The position numbers and the translations under genes were made by a program. The notes under the pieces were generated by a model. That model did no database searches, had not been told where the DNA came from, and saw only the letters and a list, made by a program, of their open reading frames with translations. Shown here piece by piece: positions 28,591-37,142 of a stretch of DNA of 64,000 bases. This DNA comes from Tepidiphilus margaritifer DSM 15129 (GTDB taxonomy: Bacteria; Pseudomonadota; Gammaproteobacteria; Burkholderiales; Rhodocyclaceae), in the NCBI RefSeq assembly GCF_000425565.1, contig NZ_KE384397.1, positions 93,746-157,745 of the forward strand, written 5' to 3'. Position 1 is the first letter of the stretch. Every line of letters starts with the position of its first letter.

Positions 28591-29970
28591 ATGCGCCCGC
28601 GCCCTTTCTTCCTGGCCCTGGCGACCCTACTCAGCGGCTGTGCCGTCGGCCCCACCTACGAACGCCCCCCCGTCGAGACTCCTTCCAGCTGGCAGTCCGG
28701 CGCCGCCGAAGACCGCTGGCCCGCGCCGCGATGGTGGCGCGATTTCGGCGACCCGACGCTGGATGCGCTCGAAGAGACGGCGCTTGCCCAGAACCACGAT
28801 CTGCGCGCTGCCGTCGAGCGCGTGGCCGAGGCGCGCGCCTTGCTGCAAGTGGCCGCCGCCGGGCTCTACCCTTCGCTGGATGCGAGCGCCGCGTCCTCGC
28901 GCCAGAAGAGCAGCGGCAGCAACGGCAACTCGTCTTCCATCAGCAACCGCCACCAGGCCCTGCTCAGCGCGAGCTACGAGCTCGACCTCTTCGGCTACAA
29001 CCGCGCCCAGGCCGAAGCGGCCGCGGCGCGCCTGCAGGGGAGCGAATTCGACCAACGCACCGTCGAGCTGGGTGTGACCGCCCTCACCGCCGGCACCTGG
29101 TTCACCCTCTCGGCGCTCGACGCGCGGCTCGCGGCGGCGCGCGAGTCGCTCGACATCGCCCGCGCCATGCTCGGCGTCGTGCAGGCGCAGCGCCAGGCCG
29201 GCATGGCCACCGACCTGCAGGTCGCGCAGCAGGAACTGGAAATCGCCACGATCGAAGCGTCCATCCCCCCGCTGCAGACCCAGCGCACCCAAGCAGCGAA
29301 CGCTCTGGCACTGCTGCTCGGGCGTCCGCCGGAAGACTTCGCCCCGCAGGTTACCCCCATCGCGCAACTGCGCCTGCCCAGCCCGCCCGCCGGCCTGCCG
29401 TCGGGCCTGCTCGAGCGCCGACCCGACGTGCGCAGCGCCGAAGCGGCGCTTCAGGCGGCCACCGCCGACGCGCGCGCCGCCACCGCCGCCCTCTACCCCC
29501 GGCTCGATCTCACCGCCCAGGGCGGAGGCGCGAGCAGCGCCCTGCACCAGATCCTCGACCCCGGCAGCCGCCTCTTCACGCTCGCCGCCACCCTTTCGGT
29601 CACCCTCTTCGACGGCGGACGGCTGCGCGGCGAGCTCGCCTACAGCGAAGCGCGGGTGCGCGAACTCGCCCAGACCTACCAGCAGACGCTGCTCTCCGCC
29701 TTCGGCGACGTGGAAAACGCCCTCAGCGCCCAGCGCAACGGCGACGAGGCGCTTGCCGCACAACGGCGCGCCGTGGATCAGGCGCAAAGGGCGCTGCGCA
29801 TCGCCACCTTGCAATACCAGCAAGGGATGGCGCTCTATCTCGACGTGCTCACCGCCCAGCGCAGTCTGCTCGGCGCGCGCGATGCCGAAGTACAGGCACG
29901 CCTCACCCGCCTCAACGCCGCGCTCAGCCTCTACCAAGCGCTGGGCGGTGGCTGGGAAGGAATGCCCTGA
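28591..29970 (+). CDS. TolC/NodT-type outer-membrane efflux lipoprotein
   Basis: Outer-membrane channel partner for the MacAB-like pump. About 459 residues with a lipoprotein signal (LATLLSGCAVGP; lipid-anchored Cys near residue 18), the family opening GPTYERPPVETPSSW, and two OEP repeats made of long helices. A Ser/Asn-rich stretch (SSGSNGNSSSISN) near residue 113 lies in a surface loop. A GTG at 28582, overlapping the macB stop, is an alternative start, but the ATG at 28591 gives a better SD spacing and signal peptide. Confidence 0.92.
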   Translation: MRPRPFFLALATLLSGCAVGPTYERPPVETPSSWQSGAAEDRWPAPRWWRDFGDPTLDALEETALAQNHDLRAAVERVAEARALLQVAAAGLYPSLDASAASSRQKSSGSNGNSSSISNRHQALLSASYELDLFGYNRAQAEAAAARLQGSEFDQRTVELGVTALTAGTWFTLSALDARLAAARESLDIARAMLGVVQAQRQAGMATDLQVAQQELEIATIEASIPPLQTQRTQAANALALLLGRPPEDFAPQVTPIAQLRLPSPPAGLPSGLLERRPDVRSAEAALQAATADARAATAALYPRLDLTAQGGGASSALHQILDPGSRLFTLAATLSVTLFDGGRLRGELAYSEARVRELAQTYQQTLLSAFGDVENALSAQRNGDEALAAQRRAVDQAQRALRIATLQYQQGMALYLDVLTAQRSLLGARDAEVQARLTRLNAALSLYQALGGGWEGMP

Positions 29971-29985
29971 TGACGAACGGTTCTC

Positions 29986-30453
29986 TCACCCTCGACCGAA
30001 GAACCGCTTCAAGGAACGGGACAGCCACCCGCCTTCTTCTTTCTCTTCGATCAAGCGCACCATCGCCCCCTTGACGGCGCTGACGTAGGAGGCGTCGTCT
30101 CGCCGGATATGGTTCAGCAACCACCGGCCGAGCATGGTCTGCAAATCGCCCGCCACGTCTTCTCCGGCAAGGAAACGGTCCCGCAGCTCCCTGGCACGCC
30201 GCACGAAGATCTCATGCACCTTCTTGTGCGGCCGAACGAATTGGTACCCCGCATCTTCCATGAGCGCCTCTTCGAAGGCGAAATGCGACACGGTGTATTC
30301 GATCAAGCCTTCGATAACCTTGCCGATCGCTGCGCGATCCCCGCCCTGCTGGGCGTCGTCGAGTTGGTTGATGAGTTCCACGAGTTGCCGATGCTGCTGG
30401 TCGATTGGCTCGATCCCCGTGTCCAGATCAGGAGTCCAGACGATCTTGGCCAT
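29986..30453 (-). CDS. Bacteriohemerythrin
   Basis: A 155-residue hemerythrin-domain protein that binds oxygen at a diiron site. The ligand set is visible in order: His in PIDQQHRQLVELIN, HFAFEE, HKKVHE and HIRRDD. The C-terminal 25 residues add a basic tail (GGWLSRSLKRFFGRG). It is transcribed away from siaA and converges with the efflux operon. Likely role is oxygen storage, delivery or sensing next to the signalling genes; a TATGCT element on the minus strand about 25 bases upstream may be its -10. Confidence 0.93.
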   Translation of the reverse strand: MAKIVWTPDLDTGIEPIDQQHRQLVELINQLDDAQQGGDRAAIGKVIEGLIEYTVSHFAFEEALMEDAGYQFVRPHKKVHEIFVRRARELRDRFLAGEDVAGDLQTMLGRWLLNHIRRDDASYVSAVKGAMVRLIEEKEEGGWLSRSLKRFFGRG

Positions 30454-30684
30454 GATTCACTCCGTTCATTTTCAAAGCATAGTCTACCGGTGATCCCGAA
30501 AATCCTCATGGACTAACTCAAAGAAAACAATTTATTCAGAAATAAAATATCAACACAAAATGCATTAAAAATCATCCATTCTTCCTAAAAACCAACGGAT
30601 TGCCTCAGCAAATATTTTTGCATCCTCTCTCGCCCTCTCCTTTTTTCCCCCTATACTCGCGATAACGAATGAAGGAGCCCGGCG
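30454..30684. promoter_or_regulatory. AT-rich divergent regulatory gap, hemerythrin / siaA
   Basis: This 231-base gap is markedly AT-rich in its middle (30520-30640) and carries the start regions of both divergent units. A TATACT hexamer at 30652-30657 is a plausible -10 for siaA, 27 bases before the start, without a recognisable -35. A GAAGGAG ribosome site precedes siaA. I see no clear operator or RNA element; the AT richness could reflect binding of a nucleoid protein. Confidence 0.4.
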
Positions 30685-32682
30685 ATGGCCGATCGCTGGT
30701 TTGGAATACGGGCGAAATCCGCCGTGGCGCTGCTGCTGCTGTGCCTGGTCGCCCTCGTTCCTGTCGCAGCCATCGGATTCCAGGTCTTCAAAAACTTGCG
30801 GGAACATTTCGGCGAAGCTTGGGCGCGCAATTTCACCGAACTACACGGCGAGCGCATCGCCGGCCCGCTGTCGCGAGAAGTCGCGCTGGCGCGCCATCTC
30901 GCCGGTTCGCTCACCATTCGCGATTGGCTGCGCCACGAGGACGATGAGCTCCGGCGACGCCAGGCCAGTATCGAAGCCGAAAGCTATCGGCGCGACTTCA
31001 TCGGTCATTCCTGGTTCATCGCCAGCCGCAATAGCCGGGCCTACTATTACCGCGACGACGATACCCCCGAGAGCCTGGCGCCTCGCTATTTCCTCGATCC
31101 CGGGAAACCCGAGGATGCCTGGTTCTTCGCCACCCTCGAAAACCCCTCGTCCCTCAACATCAATCCCAACCCCGATCGCTGGCTGAAGCAAGTCATGGTC
31201 TGGATCAACGTCATCATCCAAGACGACGGAGAACGGCTGGGGGTGGCCGGCACGGGAGTGGACCTCACCACCTTCGTCTCCTCCTTCCTGCACACCGCCG
31301 AACCCGGCGTCACTCCGCTCATCATCGACCGCAACGGGGCCATCCAGGCCCACCCCGATCCCCGGCGCATCGCCTGGGCTTCGGGCGCCACGGGCAACGC
31401 CCGGCCACAGGAAACGCTCTTCGGCCAGCTCACCGGCCCGGACGACGCGGCGCACCTCGGGGCGAGCATGCGTCTAGCCAGCGCCAGCCCAGGCAAAGTA
31501 GAAGTGACGCCCGCCACGCTGGATGGACGGCGGCAATTGCTCGCCCTCACGTGGCTCGAGCCGCTGCAGTGGTACCTGGTCACCGCCGTGGATCTCGATG
31601 ACGCCCGCCTCTTCGAGGATGCCTGGGCGCGCACCGCCCTCGTCGCCTTCGGTCTGGTGCTGCTCGCCGTACTCGCCCTCTTCGTCCTCTCGGTGGACCG
31701 CCTCCTTTTGCGACCACTGCGCGGTTTGCACCGCTCGGCCATGGCGCTGGCGTCCGGCCGTTTCGACGTCGATCTCCCGGCGGCCGGCCAGGATGAACTC
31801 GGTGACCTCAACCGCGCCTTCTCCCACATGGCTCGGCAGCTCGCCAACCATACGCGCGAACTCGAAGAACAAGTACGCTGCCGCACCGCCGAGCTGTTCG
31901 AAGCCAACACCGCCATGGCCGCCGCCCAGAAGAAACTCGGGGATTCGATCCAGTATGCCAGCCTCATTCAACGGGCATTGCTGCCCGATCGTGAGCTCAC
32001 CACCCTGCTCGGCGAGCACCACCTCGTGCTATGGCGTCCGCGCGACGTGGTCGGCGGAGACTTCTACCTCTTTCGCGCCGAAGGCGAGCGTTACCTCCTC
32101 GGCATCGTCGATTGCGCCGGACACGGCGTCCCCGGTGCCCTCATGACTATGCTCGCCCGAGCCGCCTTCGACGACGCCATGAATCGCCACGGCCTCGATC
32201 GTCCGGCAGAGCTCTTGCAACAGGCCGACGCCACGCTGCGCCACATGCTCGACCAGGCCCGCCTGCCACGCGCCATTGCCACCAGCACCGATGCCGCCCT
32301 GGTACACATCGACCGAACGGCCCGGAGCCTGCGCTATGCCGGGGCCAAGATCGACCTCTATTGGAGCGACGGCGAAGAAGTGCATCGGCTCCCCGCCCAG
32401 CGGCGTTCTCTGTGCGATCGCAAACCGACGCACTACGTCGAACAAGAAATCCCCTTGCGCGCCGGCATCACCTACACGCTCGTCACCGACGGTTATCTCG
32501 ACCAGGCCGGCGGCGAGCTCGGCTTCGGGTTCGGGGACACGCGCTTTTGCGATCTCCTGCGGCACGTGGCCCGGCTGCCCCTGTCCCGACAAGCCGCAGC
32601 CCTCGACGAAGCATTCGAGAGCTGGCGCCGCGGATTACCGCAACGCGACGACATCACCCTGCTGTCTTTCCGTCTCGACTGA
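30685..32682 (+). CDS. siaA: SiaA-like membrane PP2C (SpoIIE-type) phosphatase
   Basis: Sensor phosphatase of the SiaABCD switch. The 665-residue protein has an N-terminal membrane helix (VALLLLCLVALVPVAAIGFQV), a periplasmic sensor domain of about 280 residues, and a second helix (LVAFGLVLLAVLALFVLSV). A HAMP domain (LLRPLRGLHRSAMALASGRF) and a cytoplasmic SpoIIE/PP2C domain follow, with metal-binding Asp residues in DVVGGDFY, DCAGHGVPGALM and RDDITLL. In Pseudomonas aeruginosa SiaA dephosphorylates SiaC so that SiaC activates SiaD. The next three genes are siaB, siaC and siaD. Confidence 0.92.
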   Translation: MADRWFGIRAKSAVALLLLCLVALVPVAAIGFQVFKNLREHFGEAWARNFTELHGERIAGPLSREVALARHLAGSLTIRDWLRHEDDELRRRQASIEAESYRRDFIGHSWFIASRNSRAYYYRDDDTPESLAPRYFLDPGKPEDAWFFATLENPSSLNINPNPDRWLKQVMVWINVIIQDDGERLGVAGTGVDLTTFVSSFLHTAEPGVTPLIIDRNGAIQAHPDPRRIAWASGATGNARPQETLFGQLTGPDDAAHLGASMRLASASPGKVEVTPATLDGRRQLLALTWLEPLQWYLVTAVDLDDARLFEDAWARTALVAFGLVLLAVLALFVLSVDRLLLRPLRGLHRSAMALASGRFDVDLPAAGQDELGDLNRAFSHMARQLANHTRELEEQVRCRTAELFEANTAMAAAQKKLGDSIQYASLIQRALLPDRELTTLLGEHHLVLWRPRDVVGGDFYLFRAEGERYLLGIVDCAGHGVPGALMTMLARAAFDDAMNRHGLDRPAELLQQADATLRHMLDQARLPRAIATSTDAALVHIDRTARSLRYAGAKIDLYWSDGEEVHRLPAQRRSLCDRKPTHYVEQEIPLRAGITYTLVTDGYLDQAGGELGFGFGDTRFCDLLRHVARLPLSRQAAALDEAFESWRRGLPQRDDITLLSFRLD

Positions 32683-32696
32683 ACGGAGCCTCTCCC

Positions 32697-33239
32697 ATGC
32701 TCGACATCGATTTTCTCGACCTGCGCGAACTGCTGCATAGCCACCGCATCCTGCTGTGCTTCAACGGCCCGATCTCACGCAGCCTGATCGAGGAGATCGG
32801 TCTCGCCCTGAAAAACTATCTCGACGCCGAACACGCCCATCCCGGCGCTGCGATGGACGTGTTCGGAGCCTACGTCGAGATGACGCAAAACATCCGGCAC
32901 TATGCCATTCGCAAAAGATACGGAGAAACCGAGAGCGCCGCCACGATCCTCGTGGCCATCGACGAAGAAGGCGGCTATCTCATCCAGGCGGGCAACGTGA
33001 TCGAGGCCGAAGACGCCCCGCTGCTGCTCGAACGCATCGCCCGCCTCGCCACCATGGATTCGAGCGAACTCAAGCGCGCCTACAAGGAACAGCTGCGCCG
33101 CCCCGTCACGCCCGGAGCCTCGAGCGGCGCCGGCCTCGGGCTCATCGACATCGCCCGCAAAGCCCGCCGTCCCCTGTGCGCCACCCAACGCCCGCTGGGC
33201 GGCGGCAAGACTTTCTTCAGTCTGCGCGCCATTCTCTGA
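32697..33239 (+). CDS. siaB: SiaB-like threonine kinase (DUF6272 type)
   Basis: A 180-residue protein with a GHKL-like ATP-binding layout, conserved Asn in MTQNIRHYA and the Gly-rich GASSGAGLGLIDIARKA near the C-terminus. In P. aeruginosa SiaB phosphorylates SiaC and so opposes SiaA. The ATG at 32697 follows a CGGAGCC site, 14 bases after siaA. Order and spacing match the Pseudomonas siaABCD operon. Confidence 0.88.
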   Translation: MLDIDFLDLRELLHSHRILLCFNGPISRSLIEEIGLALKNYLDAEHAHPGAAMDVFGAYVEMTQNIRHYAIRKRYGETESAATILVAIDEEGGYLIQAGNVIEAEDAPLLLERIARLATMDSSELKRAYKEQLRRPVTPGASSGAGLGLIDIARKARRPLCATQRPLGGGKTFFSLRAIL

Positions 33240-33262
33240 TCGCTTCGCCCCGGAGCCCTGCC

Positions 33263-33643
33263 ATGACCACCTCCTTCACCCTTGCAGGCACCCAGACCAC
33301 GCCGGCCATCAGCGCCGACTGGGAACGCGGCCTGTTGCAGTTGTCCGGCGATTCCTACCCCGAGAACTCTTTCGACTTTTTCACCAGCACGCTCGACTGG
33401 GTCGAATCCTACCTGAAGCAGGAAGACCGCCCCCTGCGCCTCGAACTGCGCCTCGTGTATATGAACACCAGTTCGGTGAAAGTCATGATGGACATCTTCG
33501 ACCTGCTCGAGGAAGCCCACGGCAAGGGACGGGACGTCGGCGTCGACTGGTTCTTCGATTCCCGCAACGAACGGGTCGAGCTCCTGGCGGAAGAATTCCG
33601 CGAGGACTGCACTTTTCCGTTTCGCATCAGCGCCGAGACCTGA
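33263..33643 (+). CDS. siaC: SiaC-like phospho-switch partner (DUF1987)
   Basis: A 126-residue single-domain protein. The conserved segment LVYMNTSSVKVMMDIFDLLEEA (given here only as its pattern; residues about 65-86) contains the Thr near residue 69 that corresponds to the phosphorylated Thr68 of Pseudomonas SiaC. Unphosphorylated SiaC binds and activates SiaD. It starts 23 bases after siaB with a CGGAGCC site, and ends 1 base before the siaD start. The phospho-acceptor and its context are preserved, so the switch should work. Confidence 0.9.
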   Translation: MTTSFTLAGTQTTPAISADWERGLLQLSGDSYPENSFDFFTSTLDWVESYLKQEDRPLRLELRLVYMNTSSVKVMMDIFDLLEEAHGKGRDVGVDWFFDSRNERVELLAEEFREDCTFPFRISAET

Positions 33644-33644
33644 G

Positions 33645-34454
33645 ATGAGCACCCTCCCTCCCGACACGGACGAAGGCGACGAAGCCGGGCTGCTGGCCGA
33701 AATCGACCAGCTGCTCGACTCTCCCGTCCATCACGCCAACCCCCTTCGCGCCCCGCTCGCGCGCCTGCTCGCCCTGCACCGGCAGCAGAACGAACGGCTG
33801 CTGCGCCTCATCCACCTCTCCGACGGCTATCACGAACTCGGTCGCCTGCACTCGAGCTCGTTGGCCCAGCGCTTCGAACGGCACTTGCGCCGACTGGAGA
33901 AACTCGCTCGCATCTCGGATCGCTACCAAGATCAGCTCCGCTCCCTCAATGCGGCCCTCCTCCAGAGCTCGCTCAGAGATCCACTCACCGAGCTCGGCAA
34001 TCGACGCTACCTGATGGAACGGCTCCACGACGAAGACTCTGCCAGCACCACGGCTCCTGCGGCATACTGCCTGGCGATCCTGGACGTCGATCATTTCAAA
34101 CGCATCAACGACGGCTGGGGCCATGACATGGGCGACACGACGCTCAAGCACATCGCCGACGCCTTACGCGGGGCCGTTCGCCACAGTGATTTCGTCGGTC
34201 GCTGGGGCGGCGAGGAATTCCTTCTCATATTCCCCGCCACCGAGCTCGCCGACGCTTTTCAAGTCACGGAACGCGTACGCCAGGCGATCGGCGCCATCTC
34301 CATCGCGCATCGGCTCGGCCCCGTCACCGTCTCCGCCAGCATTGGGCTAACCCGGCAAATCGCCGGCGAACACTTCGCCACCGCCCTCGATCGCGCCGAC
34401 GCCGCGCTCCTTCGCGCCAAACGCGATGGACGCGATCGTACGGTCATCGGCTGA
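33645..34454 (+). CDS. siaD: SiaD-like diguanylate cyclase
   Basis: Makes c-di-GMP to promote aggregation and biofilm. The 269-residue cytosolic protein has an N-terminal coiled-coil stalk (about 20-110), where SiaC docks in Pseudomonas, and a GGDEF domain with active-site GGEEF. An RxxD inhibitory site (RHSD) sits exactly five residues before it, so product inhibition should be retained. It is the last gene of the sia operon, and its stop is only 4 bases from the stop of the convergent EAL gene. Confidence 0.92.
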   Translation: MSTLPPDTDEGDEAGLLAEIDQLLDSPVHHANPLRAPLARLLALHRQQNERLLRLIHLSDGYHELGRLHSSSLAQRFERHLRRLEKLARISDRYQDQLRSLNAALLQSSLRDPLTELGNRRYLMERLHDEDSASTTAPAAYCLAILDVDHFKRINDGWGHDMGDTTLKHIADALRGAVRHSDFVGRWGGEEFLLIFPATELADAFQVTERVRQAIGAISIAHRLGPVTVSASIGLTRQIAGEHFATALDRADAALLRAKRDGRDRTVIG

Positions 34455-34458
34455 TCGG

Positions 34459-36231
34459 TCACCGCACGACCGCCGCCACTTCCGCCTCCGGCAACGGCCG
34501 GAAGAAATGGTACCCCTGCGCCAGAGGGCAGCCGAGCTCGCGCAGTATTTCGGCCTCTGCCGCCGTCTCGATGCCTTCGGCGACGACGTCGAGCGAGAGC
34601 GCCCAGCCAAGCGAAATCACGGAACCGAGGATCGCCCGGCTGCGGGCATCTTGCGTCACCCCCTTGAGCAGACTGCGGTCGATCTTGAGCGTGCTCACCG
34701 GTAGCTCCTGGAGTCGGGCCATCGAAGAATAGCCCGTGCCGAAGTCGTCGAGCGCCAAGCTCACGCCCAGCTGCCGCAGCTGCTGCAGCTCCTGCAGCGC
34801 CGCTTCGTTCTGCTGCATGAGCGAGGATTCGGTGAGCTCCAGCTCGAGGCAATTCGGCGGCAGGCCGCTGCGCTCGATCGCGTCGCGGATCTGGGCCGAC
34901 AAGGACAAGCCTTCGCCCTGCAGCAGGTCGATTTGGCGCGGCGAGAGATTAACAGCCACCGGAAGAATTCGCCGCACCTGCTGGTACCAGCGCTGGATGG
35001 CGGCGAGCGTCCGTTCCACCGCCCACAGACCGAGCGCCGTGATGAGGCCGCTTTCCTCGGCCAAGGGAATGAAGCGCAACGGTGAGACGATGCCAAGGCG
35101 CGGATGGTGCCAGCGCATCAGAGCTTCGGCACCGACGATCTTGCCGCTCAGCAGGCTCACCTTGGGCTGATAGACGAGCTGCAGCTCGCCGCGCAGGGCC
35201 GCTTCGCGCAGGTCGGCGAGCAGGGATTCGCGCTCCTGCAGCGAGCGCTCGAAAGCCGGGTCGAAGTGCATGGGCAAGAGCCCCGGCCGGGCCAGGCTCA
35301 AGGTGAGCATCGCCCGTCGCAGCAAGGTGTCCGAGTCTTCCCCATCCTCGGGTGCATGAACGAGTGCCGAGCGGGCCGAAAGGGTGACGGCATAGCCGCC
35401 TACCTCGAGCGGCATGAGCACCGCCTGCAAGATTTCCCGGGCCATGTCGTACGCTTGCTGGTGCCCGCAGCGGGGCAGAATCACGATGAAGACGCCGCTT
35501 CCCCAATAGCCGATCTCGGTCGGTGGCGAGACGGCCTCCCGCAGGCGTGCGCCGATCCGACACAGCACCCGGTCGGCGAATTCGTAGCCCGCGAGGGTTT
35601 CCAGACGCCGATGCCCCTCCACTTCCATGAGCAATACGCCAAAGGCGTCAGCGCCCTCTTCGAGCAGACGGTGCACTCGCCGCGTCATGTGCGGCCGGTT
35701 CGGCAGCCCCACCACCGGATGGTGCGTGGCGAGGTAGGCGAGATCGCGCTCACGCTGCTGCAGCAGGTCGTCCTTGTGATGGACATCGGCGCTCAAGGTC
35801 TGCACTTCCTGGAGGTGACGATTGTGCAGCGCCCGCACTTCCAGGTGATTGCGGATGCGCTGGATCACTTCCCTGGCGTCGAACGGTTTGGTGATGAAGT
35901 CGCGCGCCCCGGCCGCGAGCGCGCGCTCGCGCGTGGCTTCGTCGATCTGCGCCGTGAGCACGATCACCGGCAGATAGTCGTCGGCCTCGAGCTCGGCCTC
36001 GAGCTGTGCCATCACGGCATACCCGTCCAAATGTGGCATGCGGATGTCGAGCAGCACCAGGTCGTAGCCCCCTTCCCGCCAGGCAGGCAGCACTTGGCGT
36101 GAGTCGCTGAGGCAGGTGACGTGCGTAAAGCCAGCCTCCTCGAGGATTGCCTCCAGCAGGGCGAGATTAGCCGGGTTGTCATCGACGACGAGGAGCTTTG
36201 CCTCGGTGAGCGGTTGGTCGGGCAGGATCAT
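34459..36231 (-). CDS. REC - degenerate GGDEF - EAL response regulator, c-di-GMP phosphodiesterase
   Basis: A 590-residue protein. The receiver domain (1-130) has the phospho-acceptor Asp in LVLLDIRMP and Lys in FITKPFD. The central GGDEF domain (about 165-310) has GSGVF in place of GGDEF, so it cannot make c-di-GMP. The EAL domain (about 335-585) has EAL in GAEALMRWHHP, conserved Asn in VNLSP, Glu in ELTESS, DDFGTGYSS and the C-terminal Glu/Gln positions, so it should be an active phosphodiesterase. It faces siaD tail to tail and overlaps the upstream GAF/ATPase gene (ATGA). Confidence 0.9.
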   Translation of the reverse strand: MILPDQPLTEAKLLVVDDNPANLALLEAILEEAGFTHVTCLSDSRQVLPAWREGGYDLVLLDIRMPHLDGYAVMAQLEAELEADDYLPVIVLTAQIDEATRERALAAGARDFITKPFDAREVIQRIRNHLEVRALHNRHLQEVQTLSADVHHKDDLLQQRERDLAYLATHHPVVGLPNRPHMTRRVHRLLEEGADAFGVLLMEVEGHRRLETLAGYEFADRVLCRIGARLREAVSPPTEIGYWGSGVFIVILPRCGHQQAYDMAREILQAVLMPLEVGGYAVTLSARSALVHAPEDGEDSDTLLRRAMLTLSLARPGLLPMHFDPAFERSLQERESLLADLREAALRGELQLVYQPKVSLLSGKIVGAEALMRWHHPRLGIVSPLRFIPLAEESGLITALGLWAVERTLAAIQRWYQQVRRILPVAVNLSPRQIDLLQGEGLSLSAQIRDAIERSGLPPNCLELELTESSLMQQNEAALQELQQLRQLGVSLALDDFGTGYSSMARLQELPVSTLKIDRSLLKGVTQDARSRAILGSVISLGWALSLDVVAEGIETAAEAEILRELGCPLAQGYHFFRPLPEAEVAAVVR

Positions 36232-37106
36232 GGTTCCTCGGCTGAATCAAGGTGGTCGCATGGCGCCGCCGGCAGGGTGAAGGCGAAGGTGCTTCCCTCG
36301 CCCAGACGACTCTCCACCCGCATCGACCCGCCCATGCGCTCGACGAGCTCGCGCGCGATGGCGAGCCCGATGCCGGTGCCTTCGATGGAGCCGTTTTCCT
36401 GCCCCAGGCGGTTGAACGGTTCGAAGAGGTGGTCGAGATGCGCCGGATCGATGCCGATGCCGGTATCGGTGACGGCGATTTCCCAATACTTCGGGGTATT
36501 TGCTTCTTCCACGCTCGAGAAGGCATGCAATCGTACTTGCCCATGGGGTCGGTTGTACTTGATGGCGTTACTGAGGAGGTTGACCAATACCTGCTTGGCG
36601 CGGGTGAAATCGGCTTGCACTGGTCCCAGGCGTTGTCCCTGGGTTTCGCCGATTTCAGTGAGCGCGACGAGGTGGCGCAAGGAGCGTTCCTGCGCGGACG
36701 AGAGGTGGCGCACCTGGGTGTCCATCACGCACAGCGTCCCGACCGGTTGCCCCTCAACCCGAATCGCCAGACCGAAGTAAAAACGAATTCCTCCCGCAGT
36801 CACCAGGGGAAGGGAGGCGAAGCGGGGATCCCGGCGCGCATCCTTGACGAGGAGACTGTCCGAATCCGATTCGATCAGGAAGGCGCAGAACGATTCTTGG
36901 CGCGGCAACGCCTCGAGCGCGGAACCAAAGCGCGCTTTGACGCGCAGCGTGTCTTTCCCGATGAACGACAAGAGGGCAATGGGTACCTCCAGCAGGCTCG
37001 TGGCGAGCTCCACGACCCGATCGAAGGTGGGCTCAGGAAGGGTGCCGTAGATGTCGAGCCCATCGAGCGCAGTCAGGCGGGCAATTTCGGCAGGGTCGGC
37101 AGTCAT
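36228..37106 (-). CDS. GAF - HATPase protein lacking the His phospho-acceptor domain
   Basis: A 292-residue protein. Residues about 25-150 form a GAF domain of the kind that precedes histidine kinases (KARFGSALEALPRQESFCA pattern). It then jumps at about residue 155-163 straight into the N-box of a HATPase domain (QVLVNLLSNAIKYN, then DTGIGI and GTGIGLAIA). The HisKA dimerisation helix with the phospho-His is absent, so it cannot autophosphorylate normally. It is translationally coupled to the REC-GGDEF-EAL gene, which would be its natural partner. Either an in-frame deletion or a non-canonical ATP-binding regulator. Confidence 0.85.
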   Translation of the reverse strand: MTADPAEIARLTALDGLDIYGTLPEPTFDRVVELATSLLEVPIALLSFIGKDTLRVKARFGSALEALPRQESFCAFLIESDSDSLLVKDARRDPRFASLPLVTAGGIRFYFGLAIRVEGQPVGTLCVMDTQVRHLSSAQERSLRHLVALTEIGETQGQRLGPVQADFTRAKQVLVNLLSNAIKYNRPHGQVRLHAFSSVEEANTPKYWEIAVTDTGIGIDPAHLDHLFEPFNRLGQENGSIEGTGIGLAIARELVERMGGSMRVESRLGEGSTFAFTLPAAPCDHLDSAEEP

Positions 37107-37142
37107 GGAAGTTCGGGCGATCGGCAGGGCGCATGGCCGTCA

